DNA of 64,000 nt from Terrabacter tumescens (GTDB lineage: Bacteria > Actinomycetota > Actinomycetes > Actinomycetales > Dermatophilaceae), in NCBI RefSeq assembly GCF_014646815.1, contig NZ_BMNZ01000001.1:372001-436000 (forward strand), in the 5' to 3' direction. A program made the translations under genes and the position numbers. This document shows, piece by piece, positions 50,219 to 58,661 of this stretch. The notes under the pieces were generated by a model. It was not told the DNA's origin and ran no database searches. It was given only the letters and a program-made list of their open reading frames with translations. Positions within the stretch are counted from its first letter, which is position 1, and each line of letters opens with the position of its first letter.

Positions 50219-50953
50219 TCACTTGCCGCGCAGGGCCTTGCGGTCCATGCGGGCCCGCATCGGGTCGACGCCGGGCGGCAGGGGAGCACGGAGGCCGCCG
50301 AGCGCCTTGAGGCGCTTGTTGACCAGGGCCATCTCGTCCTTGGTGATCTGCGGCTTGAGGCGCTGGACCTTGCTCGCGAGCTTGGGGAGGGGGACCTCGT
50401 TCTCGCCCGAGCCGACACGCATCGTCGTGACCGGGACACCGGGGGCGACGCGCTCGACGCGCTTCTTCTCGGTGGCGAGCAGCTTCTGGACGCGGGCGGT
50501 CGGACCCTCGCCGACGAGGACGACGCCGGGGCGACCCAGCGCGCGGTAGACCATGGCGGCCGAGTTGATGTCGCCGGGACGGGCGACATCGGCGGCCACG
50601 GGCTCGCGGTCGGTGTACCAGCCGCGGCGGATCGAGGTGAGCGCAGCGCCGGCGGCGCCGGCCTGGCCCTCGATCTGGCTGTAGGCCGCGCGCTCGGCAC
50701 GCCGGCTCATGACGATCGTCGCGGCGAGGATGCCGAACAGCACGCCGAAGATGCCGAAGATCCACGGCAGCTTGACGATGAAGCCGACGACGAGGAGCAC
50801 CCCGAAGACGACGAGGAACGACAGCAGCATGAACCAGCCGATGACCGGGTCAGCCTGCTTGGAGACCCGATAGACGTCTCGGATCTGGGACAGTCGTCCC
50901 TGCTTCTTCTCCTGGGGCGCGCTGCTCGCGTCGCCGTCCTTGTTGCGTGCCAT
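50219..50953 (-). CDS. DUF4191 membrane protein
   Basis: A 244-aa protein with two adjacent transmembrane helices (about 42-62 and 67-88) and a C-terminal cytoplasmic domain with the DUF4191 blocks RRGWYTDREPVA, GRPGVVLVGEG and LPPGVDPMRARMDRKALRGK. It matches Rv2219 of Mycobacterium in position next to lipA. Function is unknown. TATCCT (50961-50966) stands 7 nt before the ATG, so although it trails lipA by only 5 nt it can have its own leaderless transcript starting inside the lipA stop region. Confidence 0.87.
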   Translation of the reverse strand: MARNKDGDASSAPQEKKQGRLSQIRDVYRVSKQADPVIGWFMLLSFLVVFGVLLVVGFIVKLPWIFGIFGVLFGILAATIVMSRRAERAAYSQIEGQAGAAGAALTSIRRGWYTDREPVAADVARPGDINSAAMVYRALGRPGVVLVGEGPTARVQKLLATEKKRVERVAPGVPVTTMRVGSGENEVPLPKLASKVQRLKPQITKDEMALVNKRLKALGGLRAPLPPGVDPMRARMDRKALRGK

Positions 50954-50958
50954 GGTGC

Positions 50959-51984
50959 TCAGGATACGGCGCCCTGGCCGCGCGCCACCAACGACGCCGC
51001 CTCCTGGCGGGCGGGGGACTCGGCGGCCTCGGCGAGGTGCGACAGGTGCGTCGGGATCTCGCGGCCCCACTTGCGCATCGCGGTCGCCCACAGGCGGCCG
51101 GCGCGGTAGGACGAGCGGACGAGCGGGCCGGCCATGACGCCCTTGAAGCCCATCTGCTCGGCGACCTCGGACCAGTGCACGAACTCCTCCGGCTTGACCC
51201 ACCGGTCGATCGGGTGGTGCAGCTTCGAGGGGCGGAGGTACTGGGTGATCGTGAGGATGTCGCAGCCGGCGTCGTGCAGGTCGCGAATGGCCTCCTCGAT
51301 CTCGGTGTCGGTCTCGCCCATGCCGAGGATGAGGTTGCTCTTGGTGACGAGCTGCGCCTCGCGCGCCATCGTCAGCACCTGCAGCGACTTCTCGTAGGTG
51401 AACGCGGGACGGATGCGCTTGAAGATGCGCGGCACCGTCTCGAGGTTGTGGGCGAAGACCTCGGGACGCGCGTCGAAGACCTGGCTCACGAGCTCGGGCT
51501 TGGCGCCGAAGTCGGGCGGGAGGATCTCGACGCCCGTGTTGGGGTTGAGCAGGTGGATCTGGCGGATGGTCTCGGCATAGAGACCGGCCGCGCCGTCGGG
51601 CTGGTCGTCACGGGCGACGCCGGTGACGGTGGAGTAGCGCAGGCCCATCTGCGCCACCGACTCGGCCACGCGGCGCGGCTCGTCGAGGTCGAGGGAGGTC
51701 GGCCGGCCGGTCGCGATGTCGCAGAAGTCGCAGCGGCGGGTGCAGACGTCACCACCGATGAGGAAGGTGGCCTCCTTGTCCTCCCAGCACTCGAAGATGT
51801 TGGGGCAGCCGGCCTCTTGGCACACCGTGTGCAGGCCCTCGGACTTCACCATCGAGTGCAGTGCGGTGTACTCGGGACCCATCTTGGCGGTCGTCCGGAT
51901 CCAGGACGGCTTGCGCTCGATGGGGGTCTCGGCGTTGCGCGCCTCGACGCGCAGCAGACGACGGCCGTCGGGAACGACAGACAC
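50959..51984 (-). CDS. lipA: Lipoyl synthase
   Basis: A 341-aa radical SAM enzyme that inserts two sulfurs into octanoyl groups on E2 and H proteins. CTRRCDFC is the CxxxCxxC radical SAM cluster site, [12 protein letters not shown] holds the auxiliary sacrificial cluster, and the C-terminal RSSYRAG serine motif is present. The GTG at 51984 has AAGGAG 5 nt upstream. It works after LipB (54236-54895) on the two lipoyl domains of the E2 encoded at 58662-60548. Confidence 0.96.
   Translation of the reverse strand: MSVVPDGRRLLRVEARNAETPIERKPSWIRTTAKMGPEYTALHSMVKSEGLHTVCQEAGCPNIFECWEDKEATFLIGGDVCTRRCDFCDIATGRPTSLDLDEPRRVAESVAQMGLRYSTVTGVARDDQPDGAAGLYAETIRQIHLLNPNTGVEILPPDFGAKPELVSQVFDARPEVFAHNLETVPRIFKRIRPAFTYEKSLQVLTMAREAQLVTKSNLILGMGETDTEIEEAIRDLHDAGCDILTITQYLRPSKLHHPIDRWVKPEEFVHWSEVAEQMGFKGVMAGPLVRSSYRAGRLWATAMRKWGREIPTHLSHLAEAAESPARQEAASLVARGQGAVS
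50961..50966 (-). promoter_or_regulatory. -10 element (TATCCT) inside the lipA 3' end
   Basis: Read on the minus strand, TATCCT overlaps the last lipA codons and is followed by 7 nt and the DUF4191 ATG at 50953. Confidence 0.45.
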
Positions 51985-52092
51985 ACGGGCTCCTTGGTCG
52001 GGATTTGCTGCTTCGCACAGGTTACGCCCCCGTGCGGATATCCCCGGACACGGCCGATGGCGTATGCCGTCTGCCGACGTCCCCGGCGCCCC

Positions 52093-53139
52093 TCAGCTCA
52101 CGTCGCGCCTCCGGAACGCGACGAGCCCGACCGCCACGATGGCGACGACGACCCCGAGCAGGAAGACCCAGCCCTGGGTGTAGGTGATGGTGTGCTGCGT
52201 GTACTCGCAGCGCGCGTCGGTGCACGACTCGGCGAAGTACGTCGAGCCCTTCTCGACGAACGCCTCGATGTTGTGCAATACCGACCAGCGCTGGAGCCGG
52301 CCCTGCAGGAAGGACTGCACGGCGATGCCCTCGACGACGACGGCGTAGCCGAGCACGACCCCGATGATCGCCGCGGTGTGGCGCAGCAGCAGGGCGAGGG
52401 CCGCGCCGATGAGTCCTGCGCCGACGGCGAGCGCCACGACGCGCAGCCCGAGCAGCGCCAGCGGGTCGGTGAGCTGCGCCGGGTCGGGCAGGACGAGGTC
52501 GTCGCCGGGGCGGTTGACCACGGCGACCATGCGGGCGCCCAGGTTGCCCAGGACGAGGCCGAGCAGGGCGATGCCGGCGCCCGCGAGGGCGGCCGCCGTC
52601 AGCTTGCTGGAGGCGACCTGCAGCCGTCGCGGCGCGAAGGTCAGCCACGTCCCCATCGAGCCGGTGGAGAACTCCGCCCCGACGAAGCTGGCCCCGAGCA
52701 GCAGGGCGACGAAGGCGAGCAGCAGCGCCCCGACCTTGGCGATGCCCTCGGTGATCACGTCCGCCACGGGCAGCACGAGACCCATGTCCTCGAGCGTGGG
52801 GGTCTGCTGCTGGTCGCAGCCGAAGTCGACCGCCGGGTCGCCGCTGCGGTCGCGCTCCATCGCCTCCTGCTTCTTGCACTCCTCGAGCATCTGCGGGGCC
52901 TGCTGCGTCATGGTGCGGAAGTCATCGAGCTGCTGGGCCAGCCGCTCGGGAGCGCTCGCCGTGTAGGCGTTGTAGACCATCGCGCCGGTGAACAGCACGA
53001 CGGCGACGACGGCGGCCTTGGTGAGGCGGCGCCACCACAGCCGGCGCAGCTCGACGCCGACGAGCCCGGCGAACGAGGTGCCCTTGGGCCGGCGTTCGGT
53101 ACGGGGCCGGGAGTCGGGGGAGACGAGGGTCTCGCTCAT
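52093..53139 (-). CDS. ABC-2 type transporter permease
   Basis: A 348-aa protein with about six hydrophobic segments. One N-terminal helix is followed by a 90-residue external loop that contains two cysteines (EECKKQE, DFGCDQQQ), then the remaining helices. A second external loop has ESCTDARCEYT. The extra cysteines may form disulfides outside the membrane. It overlaps the ATPase gene in an ATGA junction. This pair is inserted between lipA and lipB, which are adjacent in Mycobacterium. The cargo is unknown. Confidence 0.8.
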   Translation of the reverse strand: MSETLVSPDSRPRTERRPKGTSFAGLVGVELRRLWWRRLTKAAVVAVVLFTGAMVYNAYTASAPERLAQQLDDFRTMTQQAPQMLEECKKQEAMERDRSGDPAVDFGCDQQQTPTLEDMGLVLPVADVITEGIAKVGALLLAFVALLLGASFVGAEFSTGSMGTWLTFAPRRLQVASSKLTAAALAGAGIALLGLVLGNLGARMVAVVNRPGDDLVLPDPAQLTDPLALLGLRVVALAVGAGLIGAALALLLRHTAAIIGVVLGYAVVVEGIAVQSFLQGRLQRWSVLHNIEAFVEKGSTYFAESCTDARCEYTQHTITYTQGWVFLLGVVVAIVAVGLVAFRRRDVS

Positions 53140-54107
53140 GACGCACCTCCGTCCGAGCGGCCACCGGCGACCCGGTCGGCCTCGCCCCCGAGGCCTTCAC
53201 CGGCGGTGAGGGCGAGGAACGCCGACTCGAGGTCCGCACGCACCGGCACGAGCTCGCTGACGTAGAGGCCGTGGCCCGCGAGCGACCGCGTGACGGCGGA
53301 GGGGTCGTCCGTCCCGACCATGAGGTATGCGTCGTCGCGGGTCAGCGTGTAGCCCTCGGCCTGCAGCACCTGGGCGGCCCGGTCGGGCGAGGCGACGCCC
53401 ACCCGGACCTGGCCGACGCCGCTCGCGCCGGCACCGCCGAGGATGTCGCTCACGCGGCCCTCGGCGAGCAGCGAGCCGTGCCCGATGATCGACACGGTAT
53501 CGGCCACCTGCTCGACCTCGGCGAGGATGTGGGAGCTGACGAGCACCGTCTTGCCCTCTGCGCCAAGGGATCTCATGGTGTCGCGCACCTCGCGGATGCC
53601 AGCCGGGTCGAGCCCGTTGGTCGGCTCGTCGAAGATCAGCAGGTCCGGGTCCTTGAGCAGCGTGGCCGCGATGGCGAGGCGCTGCTTCATGCCGAGGGAG
53701 AAGCCCGAGTAGCGGTCACGTCCTCGGTCGCCGAGGTGGGTGGCCTCGAGCACCTCGTCGACGCGGTGGCGCGGGCTGCCGATGGCCCCGGCGAGCAGGA
53801 CGAGGTTCTGTCGAGCTGTGAAGGTCGGGAAGAACTTCGGCGACTCGACGATGGCGCCCACCCGGTCGATGACCTGCGGCAGGCGCTTCGGGACCGCCTC
53901 GCCGAAGACCTCGGCCGTGCCGGAGTCGGCGCGCACGAGGCCGAGGAGCATCCGGATCGTCGTCGTCTTGCCCGACCCGTTGGGGCCGAGGAAGCCGTGC
54001 ACCCCGCCGAGCGGCACGGCCATCGACAGGCCGGTGACGGCGACGCGTCGCGATCCTCGGCTCAGGTACGTCTTGCGTAGGTTGACGGTGCGGACGGCGA
54101 CGTCCAT
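53136..54107 (-). CDS. ABC transporter ATP-binding protein (ABC-2 exporter)
   Basis: A 323-aa ATPase. Walker A GPNGSGKTTT (about 42-51), signature FSLGMKQRL, Walker B LLIFDEPTNGLD and switch SSHIL are intact. A 90-residue C-terminal domain after the ATPase is typical of bacitracin/daunorubicin-type exporters (CcmA/DrrA). AGGGGG lies 4-5 nt before the ATG. TAGGGT at 54142-54147 on the minus strand may be the operon -10, leaving a 5' leader of about 28 nt. Confidence 0.9.
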   Translation of the reverse strand: MDVAVRTVNLRKTYLSRGSRRVAVTGLSMAVPLGGVHGFLGPNGSGKTTTIRMLLGLVRADSGTAEVFGEAVPKRLPQVIDRVGAIVESPKFFPTFTARQNLVLLAGAIGSPRHRVDEVLEATHLGDRGRDRYSGFSLGMKQRLAIAATLLKDPDLLIFDEPTNGLDPAGIREVRDTMRSLGAEGKTVLVSSHILAEVEQVADTVSIIGHGSLLAEGRVSDILGGAGASGVGQVRVGVASPDRAAQVLQAEGYTLTRDDAYLMVGTDDPSAVTRSLAGHGLYVSELVPVRADLESAFLALTAGEGLGGEADRVAGGRSDGGAS

Positions 54108-54235
54108 CGATCCCCCTGGTTCGACCGGTTTGGTGGTCGTCACCCTAGGGGGTGGCACCCGGTCTCGCAGCGGACGCGACGGTCACGACACGGCATACGC
54201 CATGACCCGCGTCCGGAGGGGCGCGAGGCGCGTCG

Positions 54236-54895
54236 TCAGGCGAGGGCGCGGCGGTTGGGCCGGAGCGTCGGAAGGATGTCGGCGAGGTGCTTCTCGACGT
54301 GCGGCAGCACCTCGGTGACCGGAACGTCGCGACCGAGCTCGAACGACAGCGAGGTCACGCCCGCACCGACGATGCCGCACGGGATGATCACCTCGCCCCA
54401 CGAGAGGTCGGGGTTGCAGTTGAACGCGAAGCCGTGCATCGCGACCTGCCGGCTCACCCGGATGCCGATGGCGCCGATCTTGCGTCGCGGGCCGCGGTCG
54501 TCCTCGGCGATCCACGTGCCGCTCTCGCCCTCGACGCGGCCCGCCTCGACGCCGAAGTCGGCGCAGACGCGGATCATCATCTCCTCGATGTGCCGGACGT
54601 AGCCGACGACGTCGATGGGGCCGGGGAGCCGGACGATGGGGTAGCCGGTGATCTGGCCCGGCCCGTGCCAGGTGATCTTGCCGCCGCGGTCGACGTCGAT
54701 GACGGGCGTGCCGTCGTTCGGTCGCTCCTGCGGCTCGGTGCGCTTGCCGGCCGTGTAGACCGCCCGGTGCTCGAGGAGGTAGACGGTGTCGGGCTCCTCG
54801 CCCGCGACGACCTTCGCGTGGGTGTCGCGCTGGACCTGCCAGGCCTGCTCGTAGTCGACGAAGTCGGGGTCGAGGCCGAGGTGGACGAAGCGCAT
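54236..54895 (-). CDS. lipB: Octanoyl-[ACP]:protein N-octanoyltransferase
   Basis: A 219-aa enzyme transferring octanoate from ACP to E2 or GcvH lysines, the step before Lip[19 protein letters not shown] is the family signature and PCGI contains the catalytic Cys with its Lys partner in RKIGAIGI. Length is normal. TAGGGT is 6 nt before the ATG, so the transcript is leaderless. Its promoter overlaps that of the divergent oxidoreductase. Confidence 0.95.
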   Translation of the reverse strand: MRFVHLGLDPDFVDYEQAWQVQRDTHAKVVAGEEPDTVYLLEHRAVYTAGKRTEPQERPNDGTPVIDVDRGGKITWHGPGQITGYPIVRLPGPIDVVGYVRHIEEMMIRVCADFGVEAGRVEGESGTWIAEDDRGPRRKIGAIGIRVSRQVAMHGFAFNCNPDLSWGEVIIPCGIVGAGVTSLSFELGRDVPVTEVLPHVEKHLADILPTLRPNRRALA

Positions 54896-54931
54896 GCGGC
54901 CACCCTACGCCGGGCGGCATACGATGCCGGA
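54896..54931. promoter_or_regulatory. Overlapping divergent leaderless promoters (lipB / Gfo-Idh-MocA)
   Basis: The whole intergenic region is 36 bp. TAGGGT (54902-54907, minus strand) is 6 nt from the lipB ATG; TACGAT (54920-54925, plus strand) is 6 nt from the ATG at 54932. The two -10 elements are 12 bp apart. Each -35 would have to lie on the other's -10, so polymerase should occupy only one at a time. Confidence 0.6.
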
Positions 54932-55999
54932 ATGCCTGCCACCGCGCCGTCCCCGTCCACTCCGCTGCGTGTCGGGCTCGTCGGCTACGGCTCGGCGGGG
55001 CGCGGCATCCACGCCCCGCTCATCGGGCGTGCCGGGCTCACGGTGGCGGCCGTCTCGACGTCCAAGGCGACCCGCGCCGACGAGGTGCGCGCCGACCTCC
55101 CGGGCGCCGAGGTCGTCCCCGACCTCGAGACCCTCCTCGGCGTCGACGGACTCGACCTCGTCGTCCTCGCGTCGCCGAGCGGCGTCCACGCCGAGCAGGC
55201 CGAGCGGGTCATCGAGGCGGGCCTGCCGCTCGTCGTCGACAAGCCGCTCGCCGTCGACGCCAGCAGCGCCCTCGACGTCGTCGACCTCGCGGCGCACCAC
55301 GGCGTCCCGCTCACGGTCTTCAACAACCGGCGCTTCGACCCGGAGCTCGCGGCGCTGCGCATCGTGCGCGACGAGGAGCTTGTCGGCGAGATCTGGCGTG
55401 CCGAATACCGCTGGGACCGTTGGCGTCCCGTGCCCAAGCAGCGCTGGCGCGAGCAGGTGCCGGCCGAGGATGGGGGCGGCCTGCTGCTCGACCTGCAGAC
55501 CCACCTCGTGGACCAGGCCGTGCTGCTCCACGGAGAGGTCGAGTCGGTCTACGCCGAGGTCGACTCGCGCACGACCGTCGCCGAGGACGACACGTTCCTC
55601 GCGTGCCGGCACACCTCGGGCGTCGTCAGCCACGTCATGTCGAGCTCGGTCAACGGCGCCCCCGGCCCGCGGGCCCGCGTCAACGGGGCGGCCGGGTCGT
55701 TCGTCATCGGCCGGCAGGTCGACGACGTCAGCGCCTTCACCGAGTTCGAGAACGACGGCGACGCCATCGGCTGGGTCGTGCGCGGCGACGAGCGCGTGCC
55801 CGGACCCGTCGTGACCGACGCGGACCAGGCCAACTTCTACCGGGCCGTGGCGGCCGCCCTCGTCGCGTCCGACCCGCAGGCGACGATGCCCGTCGACCCG
55901 CGCGACGCCGTCCACGTCCTCGCCGTCCTCGACGCCGCCCGGATCAGTGCTCGTGACCGCCGCGTCGTCGAGGTCGTGACGCCGGGCCAGACGCCCTGA
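54932..55999 (+). CDS. Gfo/Idh/MocA-family NAD(P)-dependent oxidoreductase
   Basis: A 355-aa protein. The Rossmann motif VGYGSAGRGIHAP is near residue 18, and VDKPLAVD carries the EKP-like catalytic Lys (here DKP). NRRFDPE and a C-terminal mixed beta sheet domain follow, with GGGLLLDLQTHLVDQ providing the conserved His. Family members oxidise sugars or inositols. It resembles the YhhX/scyllo-inositol group, but the substrate is not assignable. There is no Shine-Dalgarno; it is leaderless from TACGAT. Confidence 0.88.
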   Translation: MPATAPSPSTPLRVGLVGYGSAGRGIHAPLIGRAGLTVAAVSTSKATRADEVRADLPGAEVVPDLETLLGVDGLDLVVLASPSGVHAEQAERVIEAGLPLVVDKPLAVDASSALDVVDLAAHHGVPLTVFNNRRFDPELAALRIVRDEELVGEIWRAEYRWDRWRPVPKQRWREQVPAEDGGGLLLDLQTHLVDQAVLLHGEVESVYAEVDSRTTVAEDDTFLACRHTSGVVSHVMSSSVNGAPGPRARVNGAAGSFVIGRQVDDVSAFTEFENDGDAIGWVVRGDERVPGPVVTDADQANFYRAVAAALVASDPQATMPVDPRDAVHVLAVLDAARISARDRRVVEVVTPGQTP

Positions 56000-56164
56000 C
56001 CCGGCCGACAGACCTGACTCTGCCCTGACGGGCTCGCTCGCGTATGCCGGGTGGCGGGGTCACCGGGTCTTGCCGGTCGGCCGGCAGGGTGGTTGCAGGG
56101 CTCGTCCCGGCTGGCCTGTGGATGACCCGCCCGGGGCTCGTCCCAGGACTGCTTGCATGAGCTG

Positions 56165-57748
56165 GTGACCGACAACGAGCGACCGCAGACCCCGCAGCGG
56201 CCCGACGTCCCGGGGCACCGCGTCGAGGGGGTGATCGGGGCAGGGGCCTCGGCCGTCGTGTGGTCCGGCACCGACGCCACCGGCCGAAGGGTCGCGATCA
56301 AGGTCCCGCACCGCGGCCGGGACGAGCTCGACCGTCAGCAGTCCGTCGCCGAGCAGCAGGTGCTGCTCGCGGTGCAGCACGACCACCTCGTGCCGCTCCG
56401 CTCTGTGGTGCCCCTCGCCGACGGTCGCGAGGCCCTGGTCTTCGACCTCGTCCGGGGCGCGCAGCTTGCGGGCATGGTGCGCAGCCGTGGACACCTCCGC
56501 CCCGGCGAGGTCGTCACCGTCCTGACCCCCGTGTGCGAGGCCGTGGCCCACCTCCACTCGGCCGGGGGTCTGCACGCCGACATCTCACCCGGCAACATCA
56601 CGGTGACCGACGACGGCCGCCCGGTCCTGCTCGACCTCGGGGCCGTCCGGGTGGCCGGTCGCGACCCCGGTGCCGTGCACGGCACGCCCGGCTTCGTGGC
56701 CCCGGAGGTGGGCCTCGGCTCCGAGCCCGACGAGGCTTCCGACGTCTACGCCCTCGGCGCCGTCGCGTGGTTCTGCCTGACCGGCAACGGCGCCCCCGAC
56801 ACGACGATCCGCCTCGACCCCGAGACGATCGTGAGCCATCTCGGTCCTGAGCTCGCCAAGGTCGTCGGGGCCGCCATCGACCCCGAGCCGACCCTGCGAC
56901 CCGGCGCCGCCGAGCTGGCGCGGCTGTTCTACGACGCCGCGACGCCCGAGCCCGTCGAGGTGGTCGTCGGCCCGGACGAGGCGTCGGCGCTGACGCACCG
57001 GCTACGCGCCGATGCGGGCCGTGAGCCGGTGCCGGTCCCGTCGCCGCCACGCCGCTGGCCCCGCCGGGTGCTCGCGTCGGCGCTCGTCGCGGCCCCCCTG
57101 CTCGCTGCCGCCGGTTGGGCCCTGACGGCCCGAGGCGCCGACCCAGCCCCCGACCCGACTCCCCACGCAGCGGTGACGGGCCGCGCCACCTCCTCCGCCG
57201 CCTCTTCCGCCACCCCCTCCGCCAGGTCCTCCGCGAGGTCCAGCGCCCCGACCGCAGCCGCCGGCGCTTCCGATCCCCGTCCGCCGGCGCCTCGGCCCAC
57301 GGCGTCCCGGGCTCCGGCGGCTCCGGGCCTCGACCGGGTGCTCACGGACCCGTCGAGCCCGTCCCGACAGGCCGAGGACCTCTTGCAGGCCCTGAGCGAC
57401 CGCCGTGCGGCGTCGCTCGTCGCCCGAGACGCGACCACGCTGACGGGCGTCCACGCGCCGGCCTCAGCGAGTCTCACGAGCGACCGGGCCCTCGTCAGCG
57501 GGCTCCTCGAGACGCACACCCGGTGGGAGGGGCTCCGCCTCGAGGTGGCCGATGCCGTGTTCGTGTCGGGGACGTCGACGGAGGCTGTCGTGCGTGCCCG
57601 CGTCGACTGGACCGCCTACGTCGTCGTCGACGCCGCGGGCGCGCGCTCACCCCGCCCGGCCGACGCAGGGCGTCAGCTCGACTTCCGCCTCGTGCGCGGG
57701 GAGCCGGGGTGGCGGATCAGCGCGATCAGCGCTGCACCAGCCACCTGA
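56165..57748 (+). CDS. Membrane-anchored Ser/Thr protein kinase with HAD catalytic loop
   Basis: About 527 aa. The glycine loop is GAGASAVVW, the catalytic Lys is in VAIKVP, and the catalytic loop reads LHADISPGN (HAD instead of HRD). DFG is DLG, and APE is intact. So all essential acidic and Lys residues remain, but the activation-loop Arg is absent, suggesting activity independent of loop phosphorylation. One helix (ASALVAAPLLAAAGWALTA) is followed by a Ser/Ala/Pro linker and an extracytoplasmic NTF2-like domain. The GTG at 56165 was preferred; TTGCAT lies 6 nt before it. Its 3' end overlaps the convergent epimerase gene by 23 nt. Confidence 0.8.
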   Translation: MTDNERPQTPQRPDVPGHRVEGVIGAGASAVVWSGTDATGRRVAIKVPHRGRDELDRQQSVAEQQVLLAVQHDHLVPLRSVVPLADGREALVFDLVRGAQLAGMVRSRGHLRPGEVVTVLTPVCEAVAHLHSAGGLHADISPGNITVTDDGRPVLLDLGAVRVAGRDPGAVHGTPGFVAPEVGLGSEPDEASDVYALGAVAWFCLTGNGAPDTTIRLDPETIVSHLGPELAKVVGAAIDPEPTLRPGAAELARLFYDAATPEPVEVVVGPDEASALTHRLRADAGREPVPVPSPPRRWPRRVLASALVAAPLLAAAGWALTARGADPAPDPTPHAAVTGRATSSAASSATPSARSSARSSAPTAAAGASDPRPPAPRPTASRAPAAPGLDRVLTDPSSPSRQAEDLLQALSDRRAASLVARDATTLTGVHAPASASLTSDRALVSGLLETHTRWEGLRLEVADAVFVSGTSTEAVVRARVDWTAYVVVDAAGARSPRPADAGRQLDFRLVRGEPGWRISAISAAPAT

Positions 57749-58634
57749 CGGCGCCCTCGAGGTCGGGGTGCTCGAAGGTGAAGCCGGAGGCGAGCAGCGC
57801 CTCGGGCTCGACGCGCTGGCTCGCGATGACGTAGTCGGCGAACTCGCCGATGACGGCCCGCAGGGCGAAGTGCGGCGCCGGCACGAAGGCCGGACGCGAC
57901 AGCGCCGACCCGATGGCCGACGCGATCTCGCGCTGCCGGGCCGAGCCCGGCGCGGTGAGGTTGAACGGGCCGGTCAGGTCCGGTCGGTCCACGAGGTGCA
58001 GGATCGCGCGGACCTCGTCGACGAGGGTGATCCACGGCCACCACTCGCGACCAGACGCCATCGGACCGCCGAGGCCGAGGCGACCGAGGAGGACCACCTG
58101 CTCGAAGGCTCCGCCCTCGTGCGCCATGACGAGACCGGTGCGGGTGAAGGCCACTGGGAGCCCCGCATCGACGGCCGGCTGCGCGGCGCCCTCCCAGCGC
58201 ACGACGACCCCGGAGAGGAAGTCCTGCCCCGGCGCGCTGGACTCCGTGAGGTGCTCGTCGCCGCGGTCGCCGTAGTAGCCGACGGCCGAGGCGTTGACGA
58301 GACGGATGGCCTCGCCGGTGCGCTCCTGGTGGGAGACCAGCGCCTGCGCGACCGTGCCGGTGGCGTCGGTGCGTGAGCGCTCGACCTCACGCTTGTGCTC
58401 GGCGTTCCAGCGGCGGTCGCCGATGCCGACCCCGGCGAGGTTGACGACGGCGTCGACGCCGTCGAGCGCGGATGACTCGAGCCGGCCCCTGGCGGGGTCC
58501 CACTGGACCTCGTCCGGCGCCGAGGGGGCGTGGCGCACGAGTCGGACGACCTCGTCGCCGCGCTCCGCGAGCGCACGACGAAGCGCGCCGCCGATCAGGC
58601 CGGACGAGCCGGTGACGGCGACGCGCTTCGTCAT
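57726..58634 (-). CDS. TIGR01777/SDR39U1-type atypical epimerase
   Basis: A 302-aa atypical SDR. VTGSSGLIGGAL is the nucleotide-binding motif, NLAGVGIGDRRW and SAVGYYGDRGDE are the diagnostic blocks of the TIGR01777 family (YfcH-like), and a DUF1731 C-terminal segment with PHFALRAVIGEFAD follows. The substrate is unknown. It is in the position of Rv2216, just downstream of the E2 gene, and probably co-transcribed with it (27 nt gap). GGAG is 6 nt before the ATG. Confidence 0.9.
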   Translation of the reverse strand: MTKRVAVTGSSGLIGGALRRALAERGDEVVRLVRHAPSAPDEVQWDPARGRLESSALDGVDAVVNLAGVGIGDRRWNAEHKREVERSRTDATGTVAQALVSHQERTGEAIRLVNASAVGYYGDRGDEHLTESSAPGQDFLSGVVVRWEGAAQPAVDAGLPVAFTRTGLVMAHEGGAFEQVVLLGRLGLGGPMASGREWWPWITLVDEVRAILHLVDRPDLTGPFNLTAPGSARQREIASAIGSALSRPAFVPAPHFALRAVIGEFADYVIASQRVEPEALLASGFTFEHPDLEGAVRWLVQR

Positions 58635-58661
58635 GGGGTGCTCCTCATGGTGTGGGGGACC

